Source: Metasolibacillus fluoroglycofenilyticus
GTDB lineage: Bacteria; Bacillota; Bacilli; Bacillales_A; Planococcaceae
Reading direction: 5' to 3'
Assembly (NCBI RefSeq): GCF_003049645.1
Contig: NZ_PYWK01000002.1
Location: forward strand, 290,915-354,914
Length of the DNA: 64,000 nucleotides
Below, piece after piece: positions 9,972 through 19,952 of this stretch. Below the pieces are notes generated by a model, which was not told the DNA's origin, did not search any database, and was given only the letters and a program-made list of their open reading frames with translations. The position numbers were made by a program, and so were the translations under genes. The first letter of the stretch is position 1; the number at the start of each line of letters is the position of its first letter.

Positions 9972-10125
9972 CCTTGTGCTCTCTTTCTAATTAATTTTTA
10001 CTTTCTCATTTTAGCATACTATCATTTACTATGCGGTTGATAACATTAATTAGAACGAAAAATTTTTTAACATGTTGCGTAAAAAAGGGGTATTTTGATG
10101 GATAAATTAAAAGGATATCGAAAGG

Positions 10126-10166
10126 GGCGTTCAGCTAGCCGGCAACTGCACGGTTAGCTGAACGCC
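10126..10166 (-). terminator. hairpin after yuxL, conserved 9-base loop
   Basis: 16-bp stem with one G-U pair around the loop GCAACTGCA, 7 bases after the yuxL stop. Same loop as at 1796 on a different stem sequence. Confidence 0.65.
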
Positions 10167-10173
10167 ACCCTCA

Positions 10174-12153
10174 TTAAATATACTTCTCAAACCAGCCAAC
10201 AATTTGCTCTAGACGCTGGATACGTAGGTTTGGTGTACCTGTGCGCGATAGGTTATGGTCGCAGTCAGGGAATCGAACGAAGCCTACTTCTTTGCCCATA
10301 GATTTTAACGTAATGTAAAACTGCTCTGCTTGCTCGATTGGACAGCGGAAATCCTTTTCGCTATGCAAAATGAGTAGAGGTGTTTCAACGTTTTTCGCAT
10401 ATTTTAATGGCGAATGATGCCATAATTTTTCTACGTCTAACATGTCGCTGCCAATTTGCCAGTCTGTGAAATAGTAACCGATATCCGATACGCCGAAGAA
10501 GCTAATCCAGTTTGAAATTGAGCGCTGCGTCACTGCTGCTTTAAAGCGGTTTGTATGCCCGACAGCCCAGTTTGTCATAAAACCACCGTAGCTACCGCCT
10601 GTTAGACCAAGACGTGTTTCGTCAATCCAATTATATGTTTCTAGCGCATAGTCTGTCGCTTTCATAATATCCTCAAAATCTCCACCGCCATAATCATTGC
10701 GAACAGCATCTACAAATACTTGACTATAGCCATGGCTTCCGCGCGGGTTAATATATAGTACACCATAGCCCTCTGCAGCAAGAAGCTGCATTTCATGGAA
10801 AAACGTATTTGCATATAATGTGTGAGGGCCACCATGAACTTCTACAATAAGTGGATATTTTTCCCCTTCTACATAGCTAGCCGGCTTCATAATCCAGCCG
10901 TGCACATCCCAGTCCTTCGCCCCTTTAAAAACAATAGACTCTGGTGTTGATAAAGTGACTTCTCGTAGGAATACATCATTGAAATGCGTTAACTGCTTAC
11001 GCTCCCCTGTCGTAATATTATGTTTAAATAGCTCACCAGGGAATGTAGGATTTGAAACAGCAAGTATTGCCTCATTACCGCTTTTTGCTAGCGCATAGCC
11101 ATAAACATGCTCATTTTCCGGTGTCGCAGGATAAAGCTCCCCTTCCAATGTTGCATAGTATAGGCGAATATCGCCCATTGTGGATACTTGGAAATAAAGT
11201 GCATTGGCTTCTGTCCAAACAACTGCTGGTGCTGCTGCCCCTTGCTGGAAATCAGCAACAGCATAATCGCCAACAGGTGCATCTAAGCCCTCTGTTAAAG
11301 TAATCGTGCTTGCTGTTTCTGTATCATACACATAAACTTTCGCATGCGTCGCATTTTTAAATGATGCATCGCTACCAACATAAGCAATATAGCGGTTATC
11401 AAACGAATAAGTAGCTCCGCCATAATAGCCATCCTGCTCTACTAAAATCGTTTCTTCCTTCGTCACAACATCTACTATGTATAGTGGCTGACGGAATTCA
11501 AAATCTTGATTTTCTGAGCGATTGACACCAATGACAAGCTTTTTACCATCATGAGAAATGTTGTTTAATGTATGGTCATGATTCCCCTCTGTAAACTGTG
11601 TAATCGTACCATCAAGCGTTACTTCAGCAACATGAGTACTCATTCCTTGCTTACGTAAGCCATTACCACCTACACCATCCATTTTATGCTTCATTCTATC
11701 AACGACATATGCCTCTGGAAGCTTTTTCTCTTCCTTTTCTACGGCATCGGTAAACGCTGTGCCGTTCTTTAAGCTTGCTGTTACCCACAGCTTTTCACCA
11801 CATGGGCTCCAAATAAATGAGCTAACACCGTATGGGAAATTCGCTACTTTTTTAGCTTCACCACCGCTACGATTTAAAATGTAAAGCTGATTTTTCTCTT
11901 CGCGATTTGACAAAAAAGCAACTTGCTTACCATTTGGCGACCATTTCGGGCTGCTGACACGCTCCTTGCCAAATGTCCATTGCGCTACTTCTTCGTTAGC
12001 AAGCTCCACATGGAATAGATGTGCATAATATTTATTATCCCCTTTATCAATTAATGTGCGTACAAATACAGCCTCCTGCTCATTCGGTGCTAGTACTGGG
12101 GCTGTTACAGATTGCAATGTGAATAAATGCTCTTTCGTTAAAAATGCTGTCAT
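10174..12153 (-). CDS. yuxL: S9 family peptidase (YuxL-like acyl-aminoacyl peptidase)
   Basis: 659 residues: a beta-propeller (WD40/TolB-like, about 20-380) before a C-terminal alpha/beta-hydrolase domain (about 400-659). The catalytic triad is Ser in GGSYGGFMTNW, Asp in LHSEKDFRCP and His in DCDHNLSR. The oxyanion region VEVHGGPHTLYANTF is typical of the prolyl oligopeptidase family. No signal peptide, so it is cytoplasmic and probably trims short or N-acylated peptides. Same length as B. subtilis YuxL; the substrate is not known from sequence. Confidence 0.88.
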   Translation of the reverse strand: MTAFLTKEHLFTLQSVTAPVLAPNEQEAVFVRTLIDKGDNKYYAHLFHVELANEEVAQWTFGKERVSSPKWSPNGKQVAFLSNREEKNQLYILNRSGGEAKKVANFPYGVSSFIWSPCGEKLWVTASLKNGTAFTDAVEKEEKKLPEAYVVDRMKHKMDGVGGNGLRKQGMSTHVAEVTLDGTITQFTEGNHDHTLNNISHDGKKLVIGVNRSENQDFEFRQPLYIVDVVTKEETILVEQDGYYGGATYSFDNRYIAYVGSDASFKNATHAKVYVYDTETASTITLTEGLDAPVGDYAVADFQQGAAAPAVVWTEANALYFQVSTMGDIRLYYATLEGELYPATPENEHVYGYALAKSGNEAILAVSNPTFPGELFKHNITTGERKQLTHFNDVFLREVTLSTPESIVFKGAKDWDVHGWIMKPASYVEGEKYPLIVEVHGGPHTLYANTFFHEMQLLAAEGYGVLYINPRGSHGYSQVFVDAVRNDYGGGDFEDIMKATDYALETYNWIDETRLGLTGGSYGGFMTNWAVGHTNRFKAAVTQRSISNWISFFGVSDIGYYFTDWQIGSDMLDVEKLWHHSPLKYAKNVETPLLILHSEKDFRCPIEQAEQFYITLKSMGKEVGFVRFPDCDHNLSRTGTPNLRIQRLEQIVGWFEKYI

Positions 12154-12396
12154 TCCATAATCCCTACTTCCTTATTGTTATTTCGAACTTCGTAATAATA
12201 AGTTTACCACGCCACAAATATGTGTCAATATTCTAATAACTTTTTAGGCATGAAATCAGCCGTGTTGCTAGTGGTGCTCATTTTTTTATTTACTTAGGTT
12301 AGTGGTAGGTAAAGCACCGCTAATCCATGTGTTTCCTCACCTTTCAAAGCCCATCCTGCATTTTCTCTAGTAAACCCTAAAAAAACATGATTAAAA

Positions 12397-12435
12397 GCGT
12401 TCAAAAGACCAGCTACTGCATGGTCTTTTGAACGC
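12397..12435 (-). terminator. hairpin after lcfB, conserved 9-base loop
   Basis: Perfect 15-bp stem around GCTACTGCA, 4 bases after the lcfB stop. The closing pair is A-T where the sister hairpins have G-C, a compensated change. The remaining gap up to yuxL (12154-12396) holds no gene that I can support. Confidence 0.7.
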
Positions 12436-12439
12436 CCCT

Positions 12440-13999
12440 CTATTTCGTTGCCTGCTCCTTTAATGAGCGACGTAAAATTTTACCTGTTGTATTTTTAGGA
12501 AGCTCATCGATAATTTCAATGACTTTTGGTACTTTATATTTCACAATATGCTCTGCACAATATTGCTGTAATTCCTCGGCACTCATGCTCTTATCCTTTA
12601 ACACGACATATGCATATACCGCTTCTCCAAAATCTAAATCTGGTAAACCGATAACTGCAGCCTCCACAACATTCGGGTGTGCATAAAGCACTTCCTCCAC
12701 TTCACGCGGATAAACATTATAGCCCCCAACGATAATCATATCTTTTTTGCGATCAACGATATAGAAGTAATCTTCCTCGTCCTTGCGCGCTAAATCGCCT
12801 GTGTAAAGCCAGCCATCTTGGATTGTCACAGCCGTTTCTTCAGGCATTTTATAATAGCCTTTCATCACATTTGGTCCACGCACAATGAGTTCGCCAACCT
12901 CGCCGACAGGTACTTCATTGCCCTCTGGGTCAACAACTTTATTTTCAACATTGACAATCGACTGACCGATTGAGCCTGGTTTGCGCTCTTTATCTAGTGG
13001 ATTAAAGCATGTTACTGGCGATGCCTCCGATAATCCGTAGCCTTCTGAAATACGTACATTAAACTTTTGCTCAAAATTATGCAATAGCGATACAGGTAAT
13101 GATGCACCGCCTGAAATAGCTAAACGCAATGTTTTAAATGCAGCTACATCGCCTTCAGCAAACTGATAAAGGAAATTATACATTGTCGGTACTCCTGCGA
13201 AGACCGTTGCCTCTTGCGCCTTAGCCAGCTCAAAAATTTCAGCTGGGCTAAAACGTGGCGCTAGTAAAATTGTAGCTCCTTGTACTAAAGGAGCATTGAC
13301 GACAACTGTTAATGCAAAAACATGGAATACTGGCAATGTTGCAATCACACGATCCGTAGCAGATATTTTCAAATAAGCGCCAACATCACGCGCATTAGAA
13401 TATAAATTACCATGCGTTAAAATAGCCCCTTTAGGATAACCAGTTGTACCTGATGTATATAAAATAACTGCATTATCATCCGTTTCCAATGCTACTGGCT
13501 CAGCTATTCCTTCTGCCGCTTGCAATAAAGCTGTAAACAGAACTGTTTTTGCTTTTGCACCTTCGCTTAATGCAGCGACCTTCTCCCCTGTGTCTGCTGC
13601 TGTTTCGCAAATAATATATTTCTCCACTTTCGTAAATACTTGTACCCCTTTATCTACAAGCGGTAGCAACATGTCCAGCGCAACAACTACTTTAACATCA
13701 CCATTTTGGATAATATATGAAATCTCATCTGGCGTATATATTGGATTAATCGGAATTACTGTTGCACCGATACGCATCGCACTATAAAGAGAAATTAAAA
13801 AATGAGGTGTGTTGCCAAGCAACAATGCCACATGGTCTCCCTTTTCTACCCCCATATCTTGCAAAGCTTTTGCAAAGCGGCTTACCGTCTGCTCAAACTC
13901 GTGATAGCTTGTATTTTTCCCCATAAAATGATAAGCCGTTTTTTCTGGCTGTTCGAGAGCTTGCTGTCTTACCTTTTCAACTAAATTCAATACACCCAT
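12440..13999 (-). CDS. lcfB: long-chain fatty acid CoA ligase
   Basis: Acyl-adenylate-forming ligase of 519 residues that activates fatty acids to acyl-CoA for beta-oxidation. The AMP-binding motif is ILYTSGTTGYPKGA near 175, then GYGLSEASP near 318, GWLYTGDLA near 395 and the C-terminal KNTTGKILRRSLKE with the catalytic lysine. B. subtilis LcfB (YhfL) is the nearest named relative, and yhfH and lplJ (yhfJ) lie close by here as there. It is preceded by a good promoter overlapped by a FadR-like operator. Confidence 0.92.
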   Translation of the reverse strand: MGVLNLVEKVRQQALEQPEKTAYHFMGKNTSYHEFEQTVSRFAKALQDMGVEKGDHVALLLGNTPHFLISLYSAMRIGATVIPINPIYTPDEISYIIQNGDVKVVVALDMLLPLVDKGVQVFTKVEKYIICETAADTGEKVAALSEGAKAKTVLFTALLQAAEGIAEPVALETDDNAVILYTSGTTGYPKGAILTHGNLYSNARDVGAYLKISATDRVIATLPVFHVFALTVVVNAPLVQGATILLAPRFSPAEIFELAKAQEATVFAGVPTMYNFLYQFAEGDVAAFKTLRLAISGGASLPVSLLHNFEQKFNVRISEGYGLSEASPVTCFNPLDKERKPGSIGQSIVNVENKVVDPEGNEVPVGEVGELIVRGPNVMKGYYKMPEETAVTIQDGWLYTGDLARKDEEDYFYIVDRKKDMIIVGGYNVYPREVEEVLYAHPNVVEAAVIGLPDLDFGEAVYAYVVLKDKSMSAEELQQYCAEHIVKYKVPKVIEIIDELPKNTTGKILRRSLKEQATK

Positions 14000-14065
14000 C
14001 CCCCTTATATCAATTCCGTCAAAAGCGCCTATTGATTCAGCGGAAGCTCAGACATCTACTAAACC

Positions 14066-14097
14066 AATATAAAATGAATTATCATTCATTTTATATT
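14066..14097. promoter_or_regulatory. FadR-like operator of lcfB
   Basis: Inverted repeat with 13-bp perfect arms (AATATAAAATGAA and complement) and a six-base centre. It contains ATGAAT-N4-ATTCAT, close to the B. subtilis FadR box TGAATGAMTANTCATTCA. It sits immediately downstream of the -10 of lcfB, where a repressor would block initiation. lcfB is a known FadR target in B. subtilis. Confidence 0.65.
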
Positions 14098-14126
14098 ATT
14101 GTAAAATAAAAATCTGAATATGACAA
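14098..14126 (-). promoter_or_regulatory. SigA-type promoter of lcfB
   Basis: Minus-strand TTGTCA (14121-14126), a 17-base spacer and TACAAT (14098-14103), about 100 bases before the lcfB start. Confidence 0.65.
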
Positions 14127-14182
14127 TAGCTTTCAAGTGATTGTGCAAAAATTCTGTCGTTCATGTCATTTTATGCTCGTTT

Positions 14183-16114
14183 TTACAAGCGTACATGCGC
14201 GATATAACGCCATCTAATCAAATAAAAATAAACGACCTGAATAAGGACAATAAAGCCAAACGCCAAAACAATTTCTTTCCCTAATGAGACATGCATAACA
14301 TTTTTTAAAATAGCTTGTAACACAAAGAAAGCAAATACACTATGCACAAGTGCTAGTCCCCAAGGAAGGAAAAATTGTGGAAATAAATAACGCGTAATTA
14401 AGTTTTTTTGTTCACTATCTGTTAGACCCATGCGCTTTAATACGTCAAATTGCTTCTTTTCACGCTCCAAGCTTGTATATAGCTTGAAATAAATAAAGCT
14501 CCCAGCAGCTAATAAAAATACCGCTACAACGAGCAGACCAACTAACATAAACAAGGAGTAGGCAGCTAATATATAAGAATAATTTAACCCTGCATTTTCA
14601 AAATAAAATGGTAGTGTATAATTCTCTTTTAAATATTCCTCTGCAACAGCATGATATAAATCCAAGCCGATATTTGCCGCTTCTACCCAATTAGCGATAT
14701 CGAATGCTAGAAGATGATAGCTTGATTCAACAACATCTGCACGCTCAAACGGTTGTGTGATTTTTTCAAAATCTGCATCACTAACAATAATGGCATTGCG
14801 GCTAATAATCGCGTCAGGGAAAATAAGCTCTGGATAAACACTGTTGATAACAAGGTCAACCTCGCTTTCTTTTAGTGTTGTACGTACAGTCATATCTCCA
14901 AGCTCTTTTATCGAATCGTCTGAGTAAGCAATAAACATCGCTTCACCCGGCTCAAGCCGCACCATTGAATAGCCATATGAAAATAGCAAATGGTTAATAT
15001 TTGTTACACTGAACACTTCAACAGGATTGGAAGTATGGGTAGATGTTTGTCTTTTCACAACAAAGCGCGTTAAATTATACGATAGCCCTGCTTCTTCTAG
15101 CTCGTAAATTAATGATGAAATATGCGCCACTTCATACTCATTGTCTACATTCCCTTTATAAATAATGCCTAAAGGGTTTAGCTTATCGTATTGAGACGTG
15201 TAGGATGATAAAGCAGACAATACACCTACACATAAAAAGGCTAATGTTGAAACAAGTGTTACAACAAAAAACATTTTTCGATTGCTATACATAATATGTC
15301 CTTGCTCAGCAAGTGATAGCATACGTGTTTTTCGCCAATAGACCTTTTTGCGCCTCTTTACTCGCTCGATAAAGGCTTGTATCGTATCAGTAAACAAAAA
15401 ATACGTACCGATTGTCACGATAATTGGGATGATTAATAAAAAAATTGGCAATGTAAAAAATGTTGTAATGATTGCTAATGTATAACCAAGACCAATTAGA
15501 AAAACACCTAAAGATGCACCTATTTTTGAGTATGAATTGGAGACATCGATATATTGATGTCCTTTTAATAAATCAATCAGCTTTGTTTCCCGCGTCATTA
15601 ACACACTGATAAAGGAAATAACAACAAAGGCACTTAAAAATACAGTAAGCGTTAAAACGAATGGCTCCCATGAAAAATACAAAGGTAGCTCATCTAAATA
15701 TAAAATCTCGCGCACAATCATAAAGAAAAATTTTGAAAATGCGTAGCCGAATGCGATGCCAAAAACACAGGAAATAACACCAATTAACATCGTTTCTAAA
15801 AAGACGAGCTTGCTTAATTGCCTTTTTTCCATCCCAAGATGCAGTAAAACGGCAAATTCCTTTGAGCGTGCCTCCAAAAAAGCCTTCATCGAGTAAAAAA
15901 TAAAAAACCAGGAAAATAGCATTAAAATCACTTCTGCCACAACCATTCCTAACAAGGAAACATTGCCTAAAAAGCCATGCTCACTCGCTGGATGAAACAT
16001 TAACATTGAGTAAATAAAAAAAACAAAAACAGAGAAAAAGCTTGCCATAAAAAAAGCGGCATAGATGCGAAAATTGCGAAACACATTACGGTAAGCGAAT
16101 TGTTGAAAGGTCAC
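14183..16114 (-). CDS. Bce-type ABC transporter permease (FtsX/MacB fold)
   Basis: 643 residues with ten predicted membrane segments and a large extracytoplasmic domain between segments 7 and 8 (about 310-510), the layout of BceB/VraG permeases that sense and remove cell-wall-active peptides. The intracellular loop after the first FtsX domain (SLAEQGHIMYSNRKMFF) matches the family. It overlaps the ATPase gene upstream by 29 bases and is last in a regulator-kinase-ATPase-permease operon. The inducing antibiotic cannot be deduced. Confidence 0.88.
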   Translation of the reverse strand: MTFQQFAYRNVFRNFRIYAAFFMASFFSVFVFFIYSMLMFHPASEHGFLGNVSLLGMVVAEVILMLFSWFFIFYSMKAFLEARSKEFAVLLHLGMEKRQLSKLVFLETMLIGVISCVFGIAFGYAFSKFFFMIVREILYLDELPLYFSWEPFVLTLTVFLSAFVVISFISVLMTRETKLIDLLKGHQYIDVSNSYSKIGASLGVFLIGLGYTLAIITTFFTLPIFLLIIPIIVTIGTYFLFTDTIQAFIERVKRRKKVYWRKTRMLSLAEQGHIMYSNRKMFFVVTLVSTLAFLCVGVLSALSSYTSQYDKLNPLGIIYKGNVDNEYEVAHISSLIYELEEAGLSYNLTRFVVKRQTSTHTSNPVEVFSVTNINHLLFSYGYSMVRLEPGEAMFIAYSDDSIKELGDMTVRTTLKESEVDLVINSVYPELIFPDAIISRNAIIVSDADFEKITQPFERADVVESSYHLLAFDIANWVEAANIGLDLYHAVAEEYLKENYTLPFYFENAGLNYSYILAAYSLFMLVGLLVVAVFLLAAGSFIYFKLYTSLEREKKQFDVLKRMGLTDSEQKNLITRYLFPQFFLPWGLALVHSVFAFFVLQAILKNVMHVSLGKEIVLAFGFIVLIQVVYFYLIRWRYIAHVRL

Positions 16115-16859
16115 CCACTTGCCCTCCTAATAAACTTAAAACATTTAAAATACGCTGGAAAAATGTTTGGCGGCGATCATCTCGATAAATTTCGTTAAAA
16201 AACTCACCATCTTTAATAAACAACACACGATCACAATAGCTAGCAGCAATCGGGTCATGTGTTACCATCACAATTGTCGCCTGTCGCTCCTCATTAATTT
16301 TGCTTAATAGCTCAAGCACTTCTCGCGATGCATGCGAATCAAGATTTCCTGTTGGCTCATCGGCTAATATGATAGAGGGCTGATGGATTAATGCCCTAGC
16401 AATAGCTGTACGCTGTGCTTGTCCCCCTGAAATTTCATTCGGGCGCTTTTCCAAAATTGATTCTATGCCTAATTTCTCAGCTAAAACAGCAAGTCGCTTT
16501 TCCATTACTTGCAGTGGCTGATTATCCAGCGTTAATGGCAAGACGATATTTTCCTCTACTGTTAGCATCGGTAATAAGTTAAAGTCTTGGAAAACAAAGC
16601 CGAGCTGACGACGCCTAAAATAGGCAAGCTCTGTTTTATTTAAGCTTTGTGGCTTTATTTTTTCCAAAGTAATTTCACCGGATGTCGGATAATCGATTGT
16701 TGAAATAATATTTAACAACGTCGTTTTGCCGCTACCAGATGGTCCCATAATCGCTAAAAACTCACCTTTTTCCACTTCAAAGCTTAGCTGATTGAGCGCG
16801 CGATGTGTTACTTTTCCTTCATATACTTTTGTTACTTCATTAATTTGTAATATCGCCAC
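16086..16859 (-). CDS. Bce-type ABC transporter ATP-binding protein
   Basis: 257-residue MacB/LolD-like ATPase. Walker A GPSGSGKTT near 41, Q-loop VFQDFNLLP, signature ISGGQAQR near 144, Walker B IILADEPTG near 163, H-loop VTHD. The GTG start at 16859 has GGGGGA just upstream, inside the end of the kinase gene. A C-terminal extension (DDRRQTFFQRILN) reaches into the permease gene. Pairs with the adjacent permease. Confidence 0.9.
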   Translation of the reverse strand: MAILQINEVTKVYEGKVTHRALNQLSFEVEKGEFLAIMGPSGSGKTTLLNIISTIDYPTSGEITLEKIKPQSLNKTELAYFRRRQLGFVFQDFNLLPMLTVEENIVLPLTLDNQPLQVMEKRLAVLAEKLGIESILEKRPNEISGGQAQRTAIARALIHQPSIILADEPTGNLDSHASREVLELLSKINEERQATIVMVTHDPIAASYCDRVLFIKDGEFFNEIYRDDRRQTFFQRILNVLSLLGGQVGDLSTIRLP

Positions 16860-16861
16860 GA

Positions 16862-17860
16862 TTATCCCCCGTTTCGCTCGCTTGAAAATGTTATATTGAC
16901 GGTTGTACCAACACCGACCGTTGATGTAATAATAAGCTGGTGCCCCAGCTTTTCGCATATTTCATTTGCTAAATAAAGTCCCATTCCAGTAGATTCACCT
17001 GTTTTTCGTCCGTTTTCTCCTGTGAAGAAAGCCTTTGTTATGCGCGATAAATCTGATTTAGGTATACCGATTCCTTCATCCTTAATCTTCAAAGTAATGC
17101 TTCCTTCCCGTTGCTGTGCATAAATTAGTATTTTTTTATTCGGTTCAAATGTATATTTCACAGCATTAGTAATAAATTGCCCAAGGGCAAATTGTAACGA
17201 TTTCGAATCACTTGCAACGACTAACTCATCATCTATATGAACTTCTGGAAAAACACGATTTGTAATAAATAAGCGCTTATGCTCATTTACTACAGTCGTA
17301 ACAATGGACTTTAATGGCACTTGCTCCACTTGCATATCATCCTCAAAGCTATCGATACGGGCACTCATTAACACCATATCTAGACCACGCTTTAGACGCT
17401 CCACTTCCTCCTGCACACTTTTTTTATCTAACGAGGTTTCCTCCTGTAACAACAGCTCTAAAACAGCAATCGGCGTTTTCATTTGATGGATCCATTGATT
17501 CATAAATTTATATTGACGCGTTTGCTTTGCATACAAAGATTGCACCTCGTTTTGATAAACATAATAAAGCTGTTGCATGTACTTTTCCGTCTGCATATAT
17601 TCCGTTGTTTTAGCGTTTTTTTGAAGTGCCTCCTCCATCGTAGTGGGCAATTGTGTAATTTTACTTAAATAGCGACGGCGTAGCATATAGCGCACTGCTA
17701 AAAAGGATGTAATCAATATTGCGCTAATAATAATGCTATAAAGTGCTGTTTCAAAATTGCGAAAGCCATCTAGAAAGTACAGCAGTAAAACAAATAGCAC
17801 GAGCAGTAATTGAAAAATAATGTAGGAAATGTGTTCTTGTAAAAAAAGCTTTAACCCCAT
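16862..17860 (-). CDS. intramembrane-sensing histidine kinase (BceS-like)
   Basis: 332 residues with two close N-terminal membrane helices and almost no extracellular loop, as in BceS-type kinases that read the state of their ABC permease. The phospho-acceptor His is in WIHQMKTPIAVLEL near 127; the ATP-binding domain shows FITNAVKYT, DEGIGIPKSDL and GMGLYLANEI. Its ATG abuts the regulator's stop (17860), and the gene runs straight into the ATPase gene. Confidence 0.9.
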   Translation of the reverse strand: MGLKLFLQEHISYIIFQLLLVLFVLLLYFLDGFRNFETALYSIIISAILITSFLAVRYMLRRRYLSKITQLPTTMEEALQKNAKTTEYMQTEKYMQQLYYVYQNEVQSLYAKQTRQYKFMNQWIHQMKTPIAVLELLLQEETSLDKKSVQEEVERLKRGLDMVLMSARIDSFEDDMQVEQVPLKSIVTTVVNEHKRLFITNRVFPEVHIDDELVVASDSKSLQFALGQFITNAVKYTFEPNKKILIYAQQREGSITLKIKDEGIGIPKSDLSRITKAFFTGENGRKTGESTGMGLYLANEICEKLGHQLIITSTVGVGTTVNITFSSERNGG

Positions 17861-18564
17861 TACATTTCCTCCGCACTAAGCACGAAACGATACCCCGCGC
17901 CACGTACCGTTTCGATTATTGATTTCACATGATAATCCGCCAGCTTCTTACGTACGCGCGTCATATTGACATTCAGCGTATTTTCATCAACAAATGCTTG
18001 GTCATCCCATAGTTGCTCAAGCAGCGCATCACGCGAAACCACTTTCGGCGCTTGTCCGAGAAGTAAATCTAAAATGATACATTCCTTTTTTTGCAAAGGA
18101 ATAACACTATCCTTGACATGCAGCTCCATGCTTTCTAAATACAGTGTAAGCACACCTTGCTTTACTGTGCGCTCCTCCTGCCTCACCGCATACTCTCCAT
18201 ATGTACGACGTAAATGACTACGAATTTTTGCCAACACAATTTCATAATTGAATGGCTTCGTAATAAAATCATCTCCGCCATTTTCAAGCGCAAAGATTTG
18301 ATCCATTTCTCCCGAACGCGCTGAAATAAATAAAATCGGACATGTCGTATGTTGCCTTAGCTGACGACACCAATAATAACCATCGTAAGCAGGCAAATTT
18401 ATATCAAGTAGCACCATATGCGGTGCAAATGTTAAAAACTCATCAATTAACGCATCAAAATCTTGTACTGTCGCTACTTCATATTGGTATTTGCGTAGCG
18501 TTTCTGCAAGCAAAGAAGCGATTTTTTTATCGTCTTCTACAATAAAAATCCGATGCTTTTCCAT
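17860..18564 (-). CDS. OmpR-family response regulator (BceR-like)
   Basis: 234 residues: receiver domain 1-120 (EDDKK acidic pocket, phospho-acceptor Asp in LLDINLPAYDG, Lys in TKPFN) and a winged-helix DNA-binding domain 135-232 ending VRGAGYRFV. Start at 18564 with GGAGG 9 bases upstream. First gene of the Bce-like operon. The operon's own peptide-responsive promoter should lie between 18570 and 18690; I see no clear -35/-10 there. Confidence 0.88.
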   Translation of the reverse strand: MEKHRIFIVEDDKKIASLLAETLRKYQYEVATVQDFDALIDEFLTFAPHMVLLDINLPAYDGYYWCRQLRQHTTCPILFISARSGEMDQIFALENGGDDFITKPFNYEIVLAKIRSHLRRTYGEYAVRQEERTVKQGVLTLYLESMELHVKDSVIPLQKKECIILDLLLGQAPKVVSRDALLEQLWDDQAFVDENTLNVNMTRVRKKLADYHVKSIIETVRGAGYRFVLSAEEM

Positions 18565-18587
18565 GAAAAAAAACCTCCTTTTTCCAG

Positions 18588-18624
18588 GTGCCAGGCACTC
18601 ACACAATTCTCACACAATTTACGT
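18588..18624. repeat. GTGCCAGGCAC palindrome with conserved tail
   Basis: GTGCCAGGCAC (18588-18598) followed by TCACACAATTCTCACACAATTT, a diverged copy of the repeats at 60493 and 62072. Located just upstream of the response-regulator ribosome site. Confidence 0.55.
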
Positions 18625-18689
18625 AGACGCACCCGCAACCGAGAAGTTTCGTGAACTCCCTCCCTTAAGCTTACATGATTTCATATCAA

Positions 18690-18875
18690 AATTGAAAGCA
18701 CAATGAAAGGAAGATGTTTATTGCTTCTCTTTCACTGAGGTGAAATGCTGCCAATCCCTTTGTTTCTCTCGTTTTTAAGGAAATCCTCTCAGTCTTAATA
18801 CTTAATAGGCAAGCTTTCTGCAAAAACAACGAAGGCGTCCATACACACCGGCAACTGCACGGCTTTTTGGATGCC
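18690..18875. repeat. gene-end dispersed repeat, diverged copy, with hairpin
   Basis: Fills most of the 321-base gap between lplJ and the regulator gene. Carries the GCTTCTCTTTCACTGAGG and TGCCAAT-type blocks seen in sister copies. It ends in a degenerate hairpin (18834-18875) whose top keeps CCG-GCAACTGCA-CGG, 10 bases after the lplJ stop. The base of the stem is GGCGTCCA/TGGATGCC; the middle is mismatched. Confidence 0.5.
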
Positions 18876-18885
18876 CTCTCACTCA

Positions 18886-19878
18886 TTAATAGATTAACTG
18901 TAAAAAGTCTTCGATTGTAATGCCGCCGAAATATTTTGCAATATCAATTTCCTTTAATGCCTCATTGATTGCTGCACGGTCATATTTACAGCCTGTTAAA
19001 AGCTGCTCTACTTCCGCTACATCACCAACACCGAAGAAGTCCCCATAAATTTTTATTTCTTCAATAATGCCGCGATTTACCTCTAAGCGGATATCGATGC
19101 CGCCAGATGGGAAACGATGTGTTTTTTGAATATTGAAGCGTGGTGATTTGCCGTAATTCCACTCCCATTTTTGATAGCGCTCCGCCGATAGTTCATGGAT
19201 TTTTTTCCAATCCTCATCAGTTAACTCATAATAGCGAATATTTTCCTCACCATCGAAGATTGATTTTAAAATTTCCATACGGAACTGCTCTACAGAAATT
19301 TTTTCTGTTAAAAACTCTGAGATATTGGCAACACGTGAGCGCACAGATTTAATACCTTTTGACTCAATTTTGTCCTTCTTTACTTTTAGTGCAGATACAA
19401 CTTGATCAATATCTGTATCAAACATCAATGTACCATGGCTGAACATGCGACCACGTGTAGTATATTGCGCATTGCCTGATACTTTACGACCTTCCGCTAA
19501 AATATCATTGCGCCCTGACAACTCTGCATTGACACCTAATTTTGCAAGTGCATCGACTACAGGCTGCGTGAATTTTTTATAGTTGTGGAAGCTATCGCCA
19601 TCATCCTTCGTTAAGAAGCTAAAATTCAAATTGCCTAAATCATGATAAACAGCACCACCGCCTGATAAACGACGCACAACAATAATATTATTATCCTCTA
19701 CATAATCTGTATTAATTTCTTCAATTGTATTTTGGTTTTTGCCAATAATAATGGAAGGCTGGTTAATATAGAACAGCAGAAAATCATCTTGCTCAATATC
19801 CATATTGCGCAAGATGTACTCCTCAATCGCTAAATTAATACGCGGGTCTGTAATGCCTTTATTATCAATAAAATACAT
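18886..19878 (-). CDS. lplJ: lipoate-protein ligase LplJ
   Basis: Activates free lipoate with ATP and attaches it to E2 and GcvH proteins. 330 residues, as in B. subtilis LplJ. The LplA/BPL fold motif RRLSGGGAVYHDLGNLNFS is near 70, then RNDILAEGRKVSGNAQ near 120 and FSHGTLMFD near 145; the C-terminal accessory domain carries FPSGGIDI. Start 19878 has AAGGGAAG about 7 bases upstream. Divergent from yhfH across a region with a strong inverted repeat. Confidence 0.93.
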   Translation of the reverse strand: MYFIDNKGITDPRINLAIEEYILRNMDIEQDDFLLFYINQPSIIIGKNQNTIEEINTDYVEDNNIIVVRRLSGGGAVYHDLGNLNFSFLTKDDGDSFHNYKKFTQPVVDALAKLGVNAELSGRNDILAEGRKVSGNAQYTTRGRMFSHGTLMFDTDIDQVVSALKVKKDKIESKGIKSVRSRVANISEFLTEKISVEQFRMEILKSIFDGEENIRYYELTDEDWKKIHELSAERYQKWEWNYGKSPRFNIQKTHRFPSGGIDIRLEVNRGIIEEIKIYGDFFGVGDVAEVEQLLTGCKYDRAAINEALKEIDIAKYFGGITIEDFLQLIY

Positions 19879-19952
19879 GTTGTATCTTCCCTTCATCAAA
19901 TGTTCATATTTTATTTTAACTTAAATTAGGCATTTTGTGTTGACGAATGCAC

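Noticed and set aside
10098..10157. 19-codon frame starting at the ATG at 10098 and ending in the hairpin after yuxL
   Set aside because: No ribosome site and most of it is the terminator stem.
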